This document shows positions 8,004 to 15,840 of a stretch of DNA of 64,000 nt, piece after piece; position 1 is the first letter of the stretch, and each line of letters begins with the position of its first letter. A program made the translations under genes and the position numbers. Under the pieces are notes generated by a model that had not been told where the DNA came from, ran no database searches, and was given only the letters and a program-made list of their open reading frames with translations. Source of the DNA: Hydrogenophaga sp. 2FB (GTDB lineage Bacteria; Pseudomonadota; Gammaproteobacteria; Burkholderiales; Burkholderiaceae_C); NCBI RefSeq assembly GCF_005503365.1, contig NZ_SCML01000007.1:1-64000 (forward strand). Direction: 5' to 3'.

Positions 8004-8990
8004 ATGACACTGCCGCTGCGAAAACGCACTGTTCACTTCTACGAAATAAAAGTTGAATCTCGAGCCAAAGCAGACATTAAAAGTCCCTCGGGCGCCCATC
8101 TCAGCGATCTGTTAAGCAGCTTTGCCAAATTAGCATCTAGCCAGCGCTTGCCCGCCACCATTCGAAAATCGCCCAATATTCACACTGTACTGGGCGACTG
8201 GAAGTACGATGCTGCTCATAATTGCTATGCGTTGCTAATAAGCAAGGCCAATGCAGCCGTTTCTGATATTGCTCTTCGCGATTTAACTACTAGGCGGCTG
8301 CGTAAAGCAGGAAAGACGAAAATCGAAGGTATTGAGGACTCTGCCCATTTATTGATTCGACCTAATAAGGATGGTCGAACCGCAGCCGTTCTTTTGACGA
8401 TGGGGGCCGGAGTATCTGTTAGAGATCTTGAAATGCTATTGCGCATGCTTAGCAAGGAGGCTTCGGCCGTTCTAACGAACCGCTCCCTGTTCAATTTTGA
8501 CGAACCATCGGGAGCCAAGGACGAGAATAACAAGCCTAAGCAATACAAGGTCGGATATCTGTTTTCAGCAACGGCTCATCAGGGGCAGACTCTGACCCAT
8601 GCCCTCGCAGGCGGCGAGTTCCAAGGTATGGAATTGATCGCCCACGAGCAAAGTAGATTCGACACGGGTGGAAATCTCCAAATCACTGAGCGCAGCTTGG
8701 CTGTGCGGGCAGTTTTGCCTAAGACAGTGACCGGTGCGGCTGTTCGCAACGCTGTAAATGCTTACCTTAGAAGTCCCTCGAATACCATCCAATACGATAA
8801 AGTCCGTATACGGTACAAGAGTCCCTCAGGTAAGGATACCTCCGCCACCTTGGAGATTCAACAACTCGATGCTGCTTTCACTTTGAAGGAACTTATCGAA
8901 TTTGATACCGATGTGGAGTCCCAGCAGGAAAAACTGAGCCCCACGATCCTGGACGGCATGAAGCCACTGCTTCAATTGATTCCTACCTAG
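8004..8990 (+). CDS. Soluble protein of an unassigned two-gene module
   Basis: The 328-residue protein has no signal peptide and no membrane helix. I do not recognise a family; it begins MTLPLRKRTVHFYEIKV and looks alpha/beta with many Lys/Arg residues. ATG 8004 is chosen because GAGGGAA (7992-7998) is five bases upstream; frame 7905 would add 33 unlikely residues. Ten bases after its stop begins a four-helix membrane protein, so the two are almost certainly co-transcribed. A cytosolic partner of ~330 residues paired with a ~190-residue four-TM protein, inside an island already carrying Thoeris, resembles the layout of known antiphage pairs such as Kiwa. Homology to KwaB was not seen. Confidence 0.7.
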   Translation: MTLPLRKRTVHFYEIKVESRAKADIKSPSGAHLSDLLSSFAKLASSQRLPATIRKSPNIHTVLGDWKYDAAHNCYALLISKANAAVSDIALRDLTTRRLRKAGKTKIEGIEDSAHLLIRPNKDGRTAAVLLTMGAGVSVRDLEMLLRMLSKEASAVLTNRSLFNFDEPSGAKDENNKPKQYKVGYLFSATAHQGQTLTHALAGGEFQGMELIAHEQSRFDTGGNLQITERSLAVRAVLPKTVTGAAVRNAVNAYLRSPSNTIQYDKVRIRYKSPSGKDTSATLEIQQLDAAFTLKELIEFDTDVESQQEKLSPTILDGMKPLLQLIPT

Positions 8991-9000
8991 CAGGTGAACC

Positions 9001-9564
9001 ATGTTCGACCTTCTGAGGCCATTCTCATTCTTGTCAATTCAGCATCCTTCAAGATTGCCTGTGTTTGTGAACTGGGTGCTGCCTCTGCTCATAAGTGTCC
9101 TATCTCTATGGGCGCTTTGGGCACTCGGCGAACAAGTAAATATGTTTGGCCAACAAGGGATACTAGATCGTCTGCTGACGTTAATTCAAACGCTCGCAGG
9201 CTTCTATATTGCGGCCCTTGCGGCAGTGTCATCCTTTAATAGTCCGCATTTGGATAGGACTATGCCGTCGCCGCCCCCTACTATGTTCGTCAAATACAAC
9301 GGGGTGCTGGAAGAGGTGGAATTGACAAGAAGGCGATTTCTTACCTCGATGTTTGCATATCTAACCGCTCTAAGTCTGTTGTTGAGCCTTACGTTGCTTG
9401 CAACTGTGGTTCTTGCTCCAACAATGAAGCTTGTATGGACCAACTCCACGTTTGTTCTTCACTGGCTAGCAGCGGGGCTGTTCTTCTTCTTCCTATTTCA
9501 GATGATGTGTGTGACGTTCTGGGGTCTTTTTTACCTTGGAGAGCGCATGATCACGCCAGATTAA
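9001..9564 (+). CDS. Four-helix membrane protein of the two-gene module
   Basis: The 187-residue protein has four predicted membrane helices at about 22-43, 56-78, 113-139 and 151-178, with a cytosolic or periplasmic linker (~80-112) between helices 2 and 3. No catalytic motif is visible. It follows the soluble partner by ten bases and CAGGTG lies just upstream of ATG 9001. The helix count and size resemble KwaA of the Kiwa system, but no sequence similarity can be claimed from reading alone. Possible roles are membrane sensor or membrane-damaging effector. Confidence 0.7.
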   Translation: MFDLLRPFSFLSIQHPSRLPVFVNWVLPLLISVLSLWALWALGEQVNMFGQQGILDRLLTLIQTLAGFYIAALAAVSSFNSPHLDRTMPSPPPTMFVKYNGVLEEVELTRRRFLTSMFAYLTALSLLLSLTLLATVVLAPTMKLVWTNSTFVLHWLAAGLFFFFLFQMMCVTFWGLFYLGERMITPD

Positions 9565-9678
9565 CTCGGAGCTTGAGATCGGCGCAACCCAGCGGAGTCC
9601 GGCGCATCGAAGAGCCTAAGCGGCGAGTCAGCCTCGATCCTTCCGCCACCCGTCGTGTGTTTGAGCCACGGCATTGGG

Positions 9679-10434
9679 CTATAAAAAGATATTTTCAAGA
9701 ATCCATTTTTCAAAAATATGCCCGTTTTTAGCGCTATAGCCAAGTTTCCCTGCGTCCGCTATTGTTCTCTTTATAGCGTAGTAAGCATGATCGAATATAT
9801 TGATTTCGAGTTGTTTGTCGTCATTTAAATCATGATGCTTGAGCCTATTCTGAAAAAAATTCCACTCGTTGAATGCATCCTGGGCGGTTCGGTCGCCTGC
9901 AATATTTTTCCCGGTTGCTGTCCTGGCTTCTTCAATACTTGTCCATGTTTCCTCAGCAGAAGATTTCCTGTTTTGACTTTTTAATATTCCAGAAAAAATC
10001 CCATCTGCCGCTGCAGCCAGTGTTATTGAGGAGAGCCTTTTGTTTGTCAAAAATAAATCGATGGCGTCTTCTAACTGGGTGAGGGCGATGTCTGCTTTGT
10101 TGATGGTGATTGACTCCTCATAGCCGAGTGAGGGCAGCGGCGAGCGTTTAGGTGCAGGCTTATCAATTTTTGGTAAGTCTATTGAGATGTGTAGCCACCC
10201 GAAGCACGATCGAAAGTCGGCCAATATTTCATCAGACGTTTTCTTTTTGTCGGAGATGGTGAAGGTAATTCCATCGCCTTCAGGGAACTCGCTTGCCCAA
10301 TAGTCTAATTTTCTAAGTTGGGTGATTGAAGTATTTATGCTATTTCGATGGTTGTCAATTGCACTGACGTTCCAAAGCAAGTTGCCGTTATATTGATGGC
10401 TCGGTGGTCGCAGAGTTGCGAGAATTTTGTTCAT
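9679..10434 (-). CDS. HEPN-like hypothetical protein
   Basis: The protein has about 251 residues from ATG 10434; an in-frame ATG at 10473 would add 13. Its AT-rich sequence shows TQLEDAIDLFL...SSITLAAAADGIF followed by FFQNRLKHHDLND. This pattern is seen in helical HEPN-like proteins of defence and stress loci (helix with paired alanines, then RNxLKH-type segment). The catalytic R-x4-6-H spacing of HEPN RNases is not exactly met, so activity is doubtful. It is the last complete gene before the island junction and is convergent with the membrane-protein gene. Function is not established. Confidence 0.6.
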   Translation of the reverse strand: MNKILATLRPPSHQYNGNLLWNVSAIDNHRNSINTSITQLRKLDYWASEFPEGDGITFTISDKKKTSDEILADFRSCFGWLHISIDLPKIDKPAPKRSPLPSLGYEESITINKADIALTQLEDAIDLFLTNKRLSSITLAAAADGIFSGILKSQNRKSSAEETWTSIEEARTATGKNIAGDRTAQDAFNEWNFFQNRLKHHDLNDDKQLEINIFDHAYYAIKRTIADAGKLGYSAKNGHIFEKWILENIFL

Positions 10435-10787
10435 TGGAAATGGCTCAGAAGCCTGTTTAATGGCTGCGAACATCGGTTTAGATTGCTTGCAAGTCTATAT
10501 CCACGTCTGGCGGAAGTCGACATTGGGGCCCCGCACGAAAATAGTTCAGCGCACTACGCCAAAACTGGGCAGAATTTCTCCGCACCAAAGTTCTGTGTTC
10601 TGCCCCCGTCCCCCCGTGGGTTGGGTGTGAGGTGGGAAACCACCGCGTGTCTATGTTGCCGGTGGCGCGACCCCCGACCGATGCGGACCTCGCCATAGAC
10701 GGCCCCGTTGGGTGGGCGCTGGGTGCTCAGATCCACGGACCCTCCGGCCCGTCGATGCTACAGACCAATGTTCAAGATTCCCTATGG
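10435..10787. other. Island/chromosome junction region without a clear gene
   Basis: GC rises sharply through this stretch. No frame here has a recognisable product. It joins the AT-rich HEPN-like gene to the isocitrate lyase remnant and should contain the right-hand boundary of the island. No obvious direct repeat of the integrase flank was seen by eye. Confidence 0.5.
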
Positions 10788-11026
10788 CCGGCAGAATCAA
10801 CACCTTCCAGTTCGCCCACGCCTACGCCCGTGGCGAAGGCATGAAGCACTACACCGAAATGGTGCAGGAACCCGAATTCGCCGCACGCGACAAGGGCTAC
10901 ACCTTCGTGTCGCACCAGCAGGAAGTGGGCGCGGGTTACTTCGACGACGTGACCACCGTCATTCAGGGTGGTTCGTCCAGCGTGAAGGCGCTGACGGGGT
11001 CTACCGAGGAAGAGCAGTTCCACTGA
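10788..11026 (+). pseudogene. aceA: 3' remnant of isocitrate lyase
   Basis: The last ~75 codons match the C-terminus of AceA-type isocitrate lyase closely: FAHAYARGEGMKHYTEMVQE, YTFVSHQQEVGAGYFDD, and the terminal SSSVKALTGSTEEEQFH. The catalytic part (about 360 residues, including the KKCGH loop) is missing, so this cannot be an active enzyme. Upstream of ~10788 the frame continues into unrelated sequence. An intrinsic terminator follows at the normal place. The break is best explained by insertion of the island, or by a deletion at its edge, in or near aceA. A full copy may lie elsewhere. Confidence 0.85.
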
Positions 11027-11058
11027 TCTGACCCCGTTGGGGGTTTGAGGAGACAGGA

Positions 11059-11083
11059 GCCCGGGCCAGCCCCGGGCTTTTTT
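11059..11083 (+). terminator. Intrinsic terminator after the aceA remnant
   Basis: GCCCGGG (11059-11065) pairs perfectly with CCCGGGC (11071-11077) and six T follow. It is presumably the original aceA terminator, kept with the gene's 3' end. Confidence 0.85.
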
Positions 11084-11223
11084 GTGTGAAAATCAAACCT
11101 CGTTTGAATCAGCAAGAGCGAGAAAGGCAGTCTGGTTATGACACCGCGAACTATGGAGTTGACTTCCACGGCCCTTTGAGGCCCGCAGTTCGCGCCTGCC
11201 CGATTCCCTTTTGATCCCACACC

Positions 11224-11247
11224 AGCGCGGCCCCTGCCGCGCTTTTT
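11224..11247 (+). terminator. Terminator-like hairpin in the thrS leader
   Basis: AGCGCGG (11224-11230) pairs with CCGCGCT (11237-11243), followed by a T run. It ends only 17 bases before the thrS start. Termination here would stop transcription just before thrS, so it may work as an attenuator or end a short leader RNA. Confidence 0.6.
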
Positions 11248-11263
11248 GTTTTCTGGACCTCCC

Positions 11264-13171
11264 ATGTTGCATATCACGCTCCCCGACGGCTCCCAACGCG
11301 AATACCCCGGCCCGGTCACGGTGGCCGAGGTCGCGGCTTCGATCGGCTCTGGTCTGGCCAAGGCCGCGCTGGCCGGCAAGATCGGTGACAAAGTGGTCGA
11401 CACCAGCTTCCAGATCACGCAGGACAGCCCGCTATCGATCGTGACGGCCAAGGATGCGGATGGGCTCGAAGTCATTCGCCACTCCACGGCCCATTTGCTG
11501 GCTTATGCGGTGAAGGAGCTCTTCCCCGATGCGCAAGTGACGATCGGCCCCGTGATCGAACACGGCTTTTTCTACGACTTCGCCTACAAGCGCCCTTTCA
11601 CGCCGGAGGATCTGGTCGCGATCGAAAAACGCATGACCGAACTCGCCGCGAAGGACGAGCCCGTGGTGCGCCGCGTGCTGCCGCGTGACGAAGCGGTGGC
11701 GTATTTCAAAAGTCTGGGCGAGCACTACAAGGCCGAAATCATTGCCAGCATCCCGAGCAATGAAGACGTGTCGCTGTACCGTGAAGGCGCCTTCGAAGAC
11801 CTGTGCCGCGGCCCGCACGTGCCCAGCACCGGCAAGCTCAAGCACTTCAAACTGATGAAAGTAGCCGGCGCCTACTGGCGCGGTGACCATCGCAACGAGA
11901 TGCTGCAACGCATCTACGGAACGGCCTGGGCCACCAAGGACGAATTGCAACAATACCTGACCATGCTCGAGGAAGCCGAGAAGCGCGACCACCGCAAGCT
12001 CGGCCGCGAACTCGATCTGTTCCACATCGATGAGCACTCGCCGGGCACCGTGTTCTGGCACCCCAAGGGCTGGACGGTGTGGCAGGAGGTCGAGCAATAC
12101 ATGCGCCGGGTCTATCGCGAGAACGGGTACCAGGAGGTCAAAGGTCCGCAGATCCTCGACCAGAGTCTGTGGGAAAAGACCGGTCACTGGGACAAGTACC
12201 GCGAGAACATGTTCGTCACGGAGTCGGAGAAGCGCGACTACGCGCTCAAGCCGATGAACTGCCCTGGACACATCCTGATCTTCAAGCAGGGGATCAAGAG
12301 CTATCGCGATCTGCCGCTGCGCTATGGTGAGTTCGGCCAGTGCCACCGCAACGAGCCCTCGGGTGGCCTGCACGGCATCATGCGCGTGCGTGGCTTTACC
12401 CAGGACGATGGGCACATCTTCTGCACCGAGGACCAGATCCAGTCGGAGGTCGTGGCATTCACGACATTGCTGAAAAAGGTCTACAAGGACTTCGGTTTCA
12501 ACGACATCATCTACAAGCTCTCCACACGGCCCGAGAAGCGCATTGGCACGGAGGAAAGTTGGGACCGCGCCGAGAAAGCACTGGCCGAGGGCTTGCAAGC
12601 CTCAGGTTGCGAGTTTGAGTACTTGCCGGGCGAGGGCGCTTTTTACGGGCCGAAGGTCGAATACACGCTCAAGGATGCCTTGGGTCGCCCCTGGCAATGC
12701 GGAACGATCCAGGTCGACCCGAACTTGCCCGAACGTCTGGACGCCGAGTTCGTGGGTGAGGATGGCGCACGCCACCGCCCCATCGTCCTGCACCGCGCCA
12801 TCGTGGGCAGCCTTGAGCGCTTCATTGGTATCCTGATCGAGCAGCATGCGGGAGCCTTGCCCACGTGGCTGTCTCCCGTGCAGGTGGCCATCCTCAACAT
12901 CACGGATTCCCAAGCCGATTACTGTCGGGAAATCGCGAAATCTCTGCAGAATCAAGGGCTTAGGGTCATAACTGACCTGCGCAACGAGAAAATTACGTAT
13001 AAAATACGGGAGCACGCGTTGCAAAAGCTGCCTTTTATCGTTGTCGTGGGCGACAAAGAGAAAGAAGCTGGTGCCGTGGCTGTGCGGGCCCGAGGGAACA
13101 AAGACCTCGGTGTCATGCCGCTGGAAGCCTTTTCCAAACTCATTGCGGCAGACGTTTCATCCAAAGTTTGA
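11264..13171 (+). CDS. thrS: Threonine-tRNA ligase
   Basis: The 635-residue class II synthetase charges tRNA-Thr. The order is TGS domain (1-62), the editing second additional domain (~165-225), the catalytic core (~240-530) and the anticodon-binding domain (~540-635). The zinc cysteine is C333 in MNCPGH, matching the position in E. coli (C334). Length is normal. The start at ATG 11264 gives [10 protein letters not shown], the standard N-terminus; an upstream in-frame TTG at 11246 lies in the leader hairpin. It heads the classic thrS-infC-rpmI-rplT-pheST order. A hairpin just upstream suggests leader control. Confidence 0.97.
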   Translation: MLHITLPDGSQREYPGPVTVAEVAASIGSGLAKAALAGKIGDKVVDTSFQITQDSPLSIVTAKDADGLEVIRHSTAHLLAYAVKELFPDAQVTIGPVIEHGFFYDFAYKRPFTPEDLVAIEKRMTELAAKDEPVVRRVLPRDEAVAYFKSLGEHYKAEIIASIPSNEDVSLYREGAFEDLCRGPHVPSTGKLKHFKLMKVAGAYWRGDHRNEMLQRIYGTAWATKDELQQYLTMLEEAEKRDHRKLGRELDLFHIDEHSPGTVFWHPKGWTVWQEVEQYMRRVYRENGYQEVKGPQILDQSLWEKTGHWDKYRENMFVTESEKRDYALKPMNCPGHILIFKQGIKSYRDLPLRYGEFGQCHRNEPSGGLHGIMRVRGFTQDDGHIFCTEDQIQSEVVAFTTLLKKVYKDFGFNDIIYKLSTRPEKRIGTEESWDRAEKALAEGLQASGCEFEYLPGEGAFYGPKVEYTLKDALGRPWQCGTIQVDPNLPERLDAEFVGEDGARHRPIVLHRAIVGSLERFIGILIEQHAGALPTWLSPVQVAILNITDSQADYCREIAKSLQNQGLRVITDLRNEKITYKIREHALQKLPFIVVVGDKEKEAGAVAVRARGNKDLGVMPLEAFSKLIAADVSSKV

Positions 13172-13280
13172 TTTCAAACGCTTCGGTTGATGCCCCCACT
13201 GCTGTGGCGCACCTCGAGTGCATGGTGGCGGCCGTGGGGCCGCCATTCCGCTTGATCAAGCCCACACAAAGGAACTCACC

Positions 13281-13880
13281 ATAGCTACCAACTTTCGCGA
13301 CCGCCGCCAACGTGAAGAGCGCGCACACAGATTGAACCGGGAAATCATGGCTCCCGAGGTTCGCCTCAATGGCCCCGAAAACGAGCCGTTGGGCATCGTC
13401 AGTCTGCAAGAAGCGCTGCGCATGGCCGGTGAACTGGACGTGGACCTGGTCGAAATCGCGGCCACTGCCGTGCCTCCCGTGTGTCGCTTGATGGACTACG
13501 GCAAGTTCAAGTACCAGGAGCAGAAAAAGGCCGCGGAAGCCAAAGCCAAGCAAACGGTCATCGAGATAAAGGAAGTCAAATTCCGGCCGGGCACCGACGA
13601 CGGTGACTACAACATCAAGATGCGCAACATCCGCCGGTTTCTGGACGATGGTGACAAGTGCAAGATCACGCTGCGGTTCCGTGGCCGTGAGATCACCCAC
13701 CAGGATCTGGGTCTGGCCCTGTTGAATCGCATTCGAGATGAGCTGGCCGACTCCATCGTGGTGGAGCAGTTCCCCAAGCTCGAAGGGCGCCAGATGATCA
13801 TGATGATCGCGCCAGGACGAAAGAAGGCCGCAGGTGGTTCGACCAAGCCGGCCGAGGTGGCAAGCCAGCCGACAACCTGA
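13281..13880 (+). CDS. infC: Translation initiation factor IF-3 (AUA start)
   Basis: IF-3 binds the 30S subunit and rejects non-canonical start codons. The 199-residue product has the N-domain ([18 protein letters not shown], ~3-75), a lysine-rich linker (~75-95) and the C-domain ([12 protein letters not shown]..., ~95-180), then a short extra tail. The start is read as ATA at 13281, seven bases after AGGA (13270-13273). No ATG or GTG lies nearby. infC genes typically use AUU, AUC or AUA, which IF-3 itself discriminates against, giving autoregulation; this gene keeps that feature. It lies 109 bases after thrS. Confidence 0.95.
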   Translation: MATNFRDRRQREERAHRLNREIMAPEVRLNGPENEPLGIVSLQEALRMAGELDVDLVEIAATAVPPVCRLMDYGKFKYQEQKKAAEAKAKQTVIEIKEVKFRPGTDDGDYNIKMRNIRRFLDDGDKCKITLRFRGREITHQDLGLALLNRIRDELADSIVVEQFPKLEGRQMIMMIAPGRKKAAGGSTKPAEVASQPTT

Positions 13881-14064
13881 GAACGGTGGTCGGCAAGAAC
13901 AGGATTGGATGGGCAGGGTAGTCTCCTGCCGATCCGAGGCGCTGGCTGAAAAGTCAGACGCCGAATCGGAGAGCCGAAAGGCTTTCCATAAAAGTGGCTC
14001 GGGGCCAACAAGTTCGCGGAAGGTTCGCGGCGCCTCACGAGCACAAATGAAAAGGAGCATGAAG

Positions 14065-14268
14065 ATGCCCAAAATGAAGACCAAGAGCAGCGCGAAAAAG
14101 CGCTTTCGCGTTCGTCCAGGTGGCACCGTCAAGCGCGGTCAAGCCTTCAAACGTCACATCTTGACCAAGAAGACCACCAAGAACAAGCGCCACCTGCGTG
14201 GAGCAGTCACAGTGCATGAGACCAATATGGGTCACATGGCACAGATGCTGCCCGGCATGGGCATTTGA
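14065..14268 (+). CDS. rpmI: Ribosomal protein bL35
   Basis: The 67-residue basic protein of the large subunit reads [20 protein letters not shown] at its start and ends MLPGMGI, typical of bL35. AAAGGAG at 14051-14057 is in front of ATG 14065. It sits between infC and rplT in the conserved operon. In other proteobacteria rpmI and rplT are repressed by bL20 binding to the leader; the 184-base infC-rpmI gap could hold that site, but I cannot show it. Confidence 0.97.
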   Translation: MPKMKTKSSAKKRFRVRPGGTVKRGQAFKRHILTKKTTKNKRHLRGAVTVHETNMGHMAQMLPGMGI

Positions 14269-14293
14269 TCAACGACGAACAAGGAGAACACAC

Positions 14294-14653
14294 ATGCCTC
14301 GCGTCAAACGTGGTGTAACGGCTCGCGCCCGACACAAAAAAGTATTGGCTCTGGCCAAAGGTTTCCGCGGCCGCCGCGGTAACGTCTTCCGCATCGCCAA
14401 GCAGGCGGTGATGAAGGCTGGGCAATATGCCTACCGTGACCGTCGTACCAAGAAGCGCGTCTTCCGTCAGCTGTGGATTGCCCGTATCAACGCCGGTGCT
14501 CGCGCATGCGGCCTGACATACAGTCAATTCGCCAACGGCTTGAAGAAGGCTCAGATCGAAATCGACCGCAAGGTTCTGGCTGATCTGGCAGTGAACGATC
14601 CAGCTGCCTTTGGCAGCATCGTGGAGCAGGTCAAAGCCAAGCTGGCCGCTTGA
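14294..14653 (+). CDS. rplT: Ribosomal protein bL20
   Basis: The 119-residue protein is very basic. It has the long N-terminal extension ([28 protein letters not shown]) that threads into 23S rRNA and a globular C-half ([15 protein letters not shown]). bL20 is needed early in 50S assembly and usually autoregulates its operon. AAGGAG at 14281-14286 precedes ATG 14294. It begins 25 bases after rpmI. A terminator-like hairpin follows. Confidence 0.97.
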   Translation: MPRVKRGVTARARHKKVLALAKGFRGRRGNVFRIAKQAVMKAGQYAYRDRRTKKRVFRQLWIARINAGARACGLTYSQFANGLKKAQIEIDRKVLADLAVNDPAAFGSIVEQVKAKLAA

Positions 14654-14703
14654 TTCACGGCTAGGTGTGCGGCGGCTAACGCGGCACTCCCTGGTCGCTC
14701 AAA

Positions 14704-14751
14704 GGGGTTGAGGCTTGAGGGGTTCCCTCATCGGCTTCAATCCCTTTTTTT
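14704..14751 (+). terminator. Hairpin and T-run between rplT and pheS
   Basis: GGGGTTGA (14704-14711) pairs with TCAATCCC (14737-14744), with one G-U pair and a second small hairpin nested inside. Seven T follow. It ends 27 bases before pheS, so it can be the terminator of the ribosomal operon or an attenuator for pheST. Confidence 0.7.
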
Positions 14752-14778
14752 ATTTCTCCCAACGATTCAAGCACACAC

Positions 14779-15831
14779 ATGAACGAGTTGGACGCATTGG
14801 TCGACAGCGCGCGCACCGGTTTTGCGCAAGCCTCCACTCCGGCCGATCTGGAAAATGCCAAGGCCCAGTACCTCGGAAAGTCGGGGCGCATCACGGAGTT
14901 GATGAAGGGTATGGGAGCTCTTTCCGTGGACGAGAAGAAGTCCCGCGGCGCGGCCATCAATCAGGCCAAACAGGCCATCGAATTGGCGCTGACCGAGCGC
15001 CGGCAAGCGTTGGCCGATGCCGAGCTGCAGGCGCAGCTCAAAGCCGAGGCGCTCGATGTGACCTTGCCCGGTCGTCAGCGTGGGCAAGGTGGTCTGCACC
15101 CGGTGAGCCTCACTTTGGAGCGTATCGAGGCCATCTTCGGTTCCATGGGTTTTGAGGTGGCGGACGGCCCCGAGATCGAATCGGATTGGTTCAATTTCAC
15201 CGCGTTGAACACGCCAGAAGACCACCCGGCGCGCTCCATGCACGATACCTTCTACGTGGAAGGTGGAAGTGAAAAAGCGCCAAACCTGCTGCGTACCCAC
15301 ACCAGCCCGATGCAGATTCGCCATGCCGTCCAGCACGTCAAGCGCCATCGCGCAGACCTGGATGCGGGGCGCTCCATGCCGGAGATTCGCGTGATCGCGC
15401 CCGGCCGCACCTACCGCGTGGACAGCGATGCGACGCACTCACCCATGTTCCATCAGTGCGAGGGGCTGTGGATTGGCGAGAACGTCAGTTTCAAGGACTT
15501 GAAATACGTCTTCACCGACTTCTGCCGCACCTTCTTCGAGTCCGATGACCTTGTGCTGCGGTTCCGCCCCAGCTTCTTTCCCTTCACCGAGCCCAGTGCC
15601 GAAATCGATATTCAGTTCCAGCAGGGCCCGCTGGCAGGCCGCTGGCTGGAGGTCGCGGGATCTGGTCAGGTGCATCCCAACGTGGTGCGCAACATGGGGC
15701 TTGATCCTGAGCGCTACATCGGCTTTGCCTTTGGTATGGGCCCAGACCGCCTGACCATGCTGCGCTACGGCGTCAATGATCTGCGATTGTTCTTCGACGG
15801 TGACGTCCGTTTTCTCGCCCAGTTCCGCTGA
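14779..15831 (+). CDS. pheS: Phenylalanine-tRNA ligase alpha subunit
   Basis: The 350-residue catalytic subunit works in the (alpha-beta)2 enzyme that charges tRNA-Phe. Residues ~1-100 form the coiled-coil arm that binds tRNA. The class II core follows, with [42 protein letters not shown], and motif 3 near the C-terminus in [17 protein letters not shown]. Length is normal. It ends nine bases before pheT, so the two subunits are co-translated. A terminator-like hairpin precedes it. Confidence 0.97.
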   Translation: MNELDALVDSARTGFAQASTPADLENAKAQYLGKSGRITELMKGMGALSVDEKKSRGAAINQAKQAIELALTERRQALADAELQAQLKAEALDVTLPGRQRGQGGLHPVSLTLERIEAIFGSMGFEVADGPEIESDWFNFTALNTPEDHPARSMHDTFYVEGGSEKAPNLLRTHTSPMQIRHAVQHVKRHRADLDAGRSMPEIRVIAPGRTYRVDSDATHSPMFHQCEGLWIGENVSFKDLKYVFTDFCRTFFESDDLVLRFRPSFFPFTEPSAEIDIQFQQGPLAGRWLEVAGSGQVHPNVVRNMGLDPERYIGFAFGMGPDRLTMLRYGVNDLRLFFDGDVRFLAQFR

Positions 15832-15840
15832 GACCACGAC

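Noticed and set aside
14715..14790. Phe-rich frame (GFNPFFYFS) before pheS as a pheL-like leader peptide
   Set aside because: The Phe codons come from the T-run of the hairpin, the start would be a TTG without a site, and the codons lie after rather than before the terminator stem.
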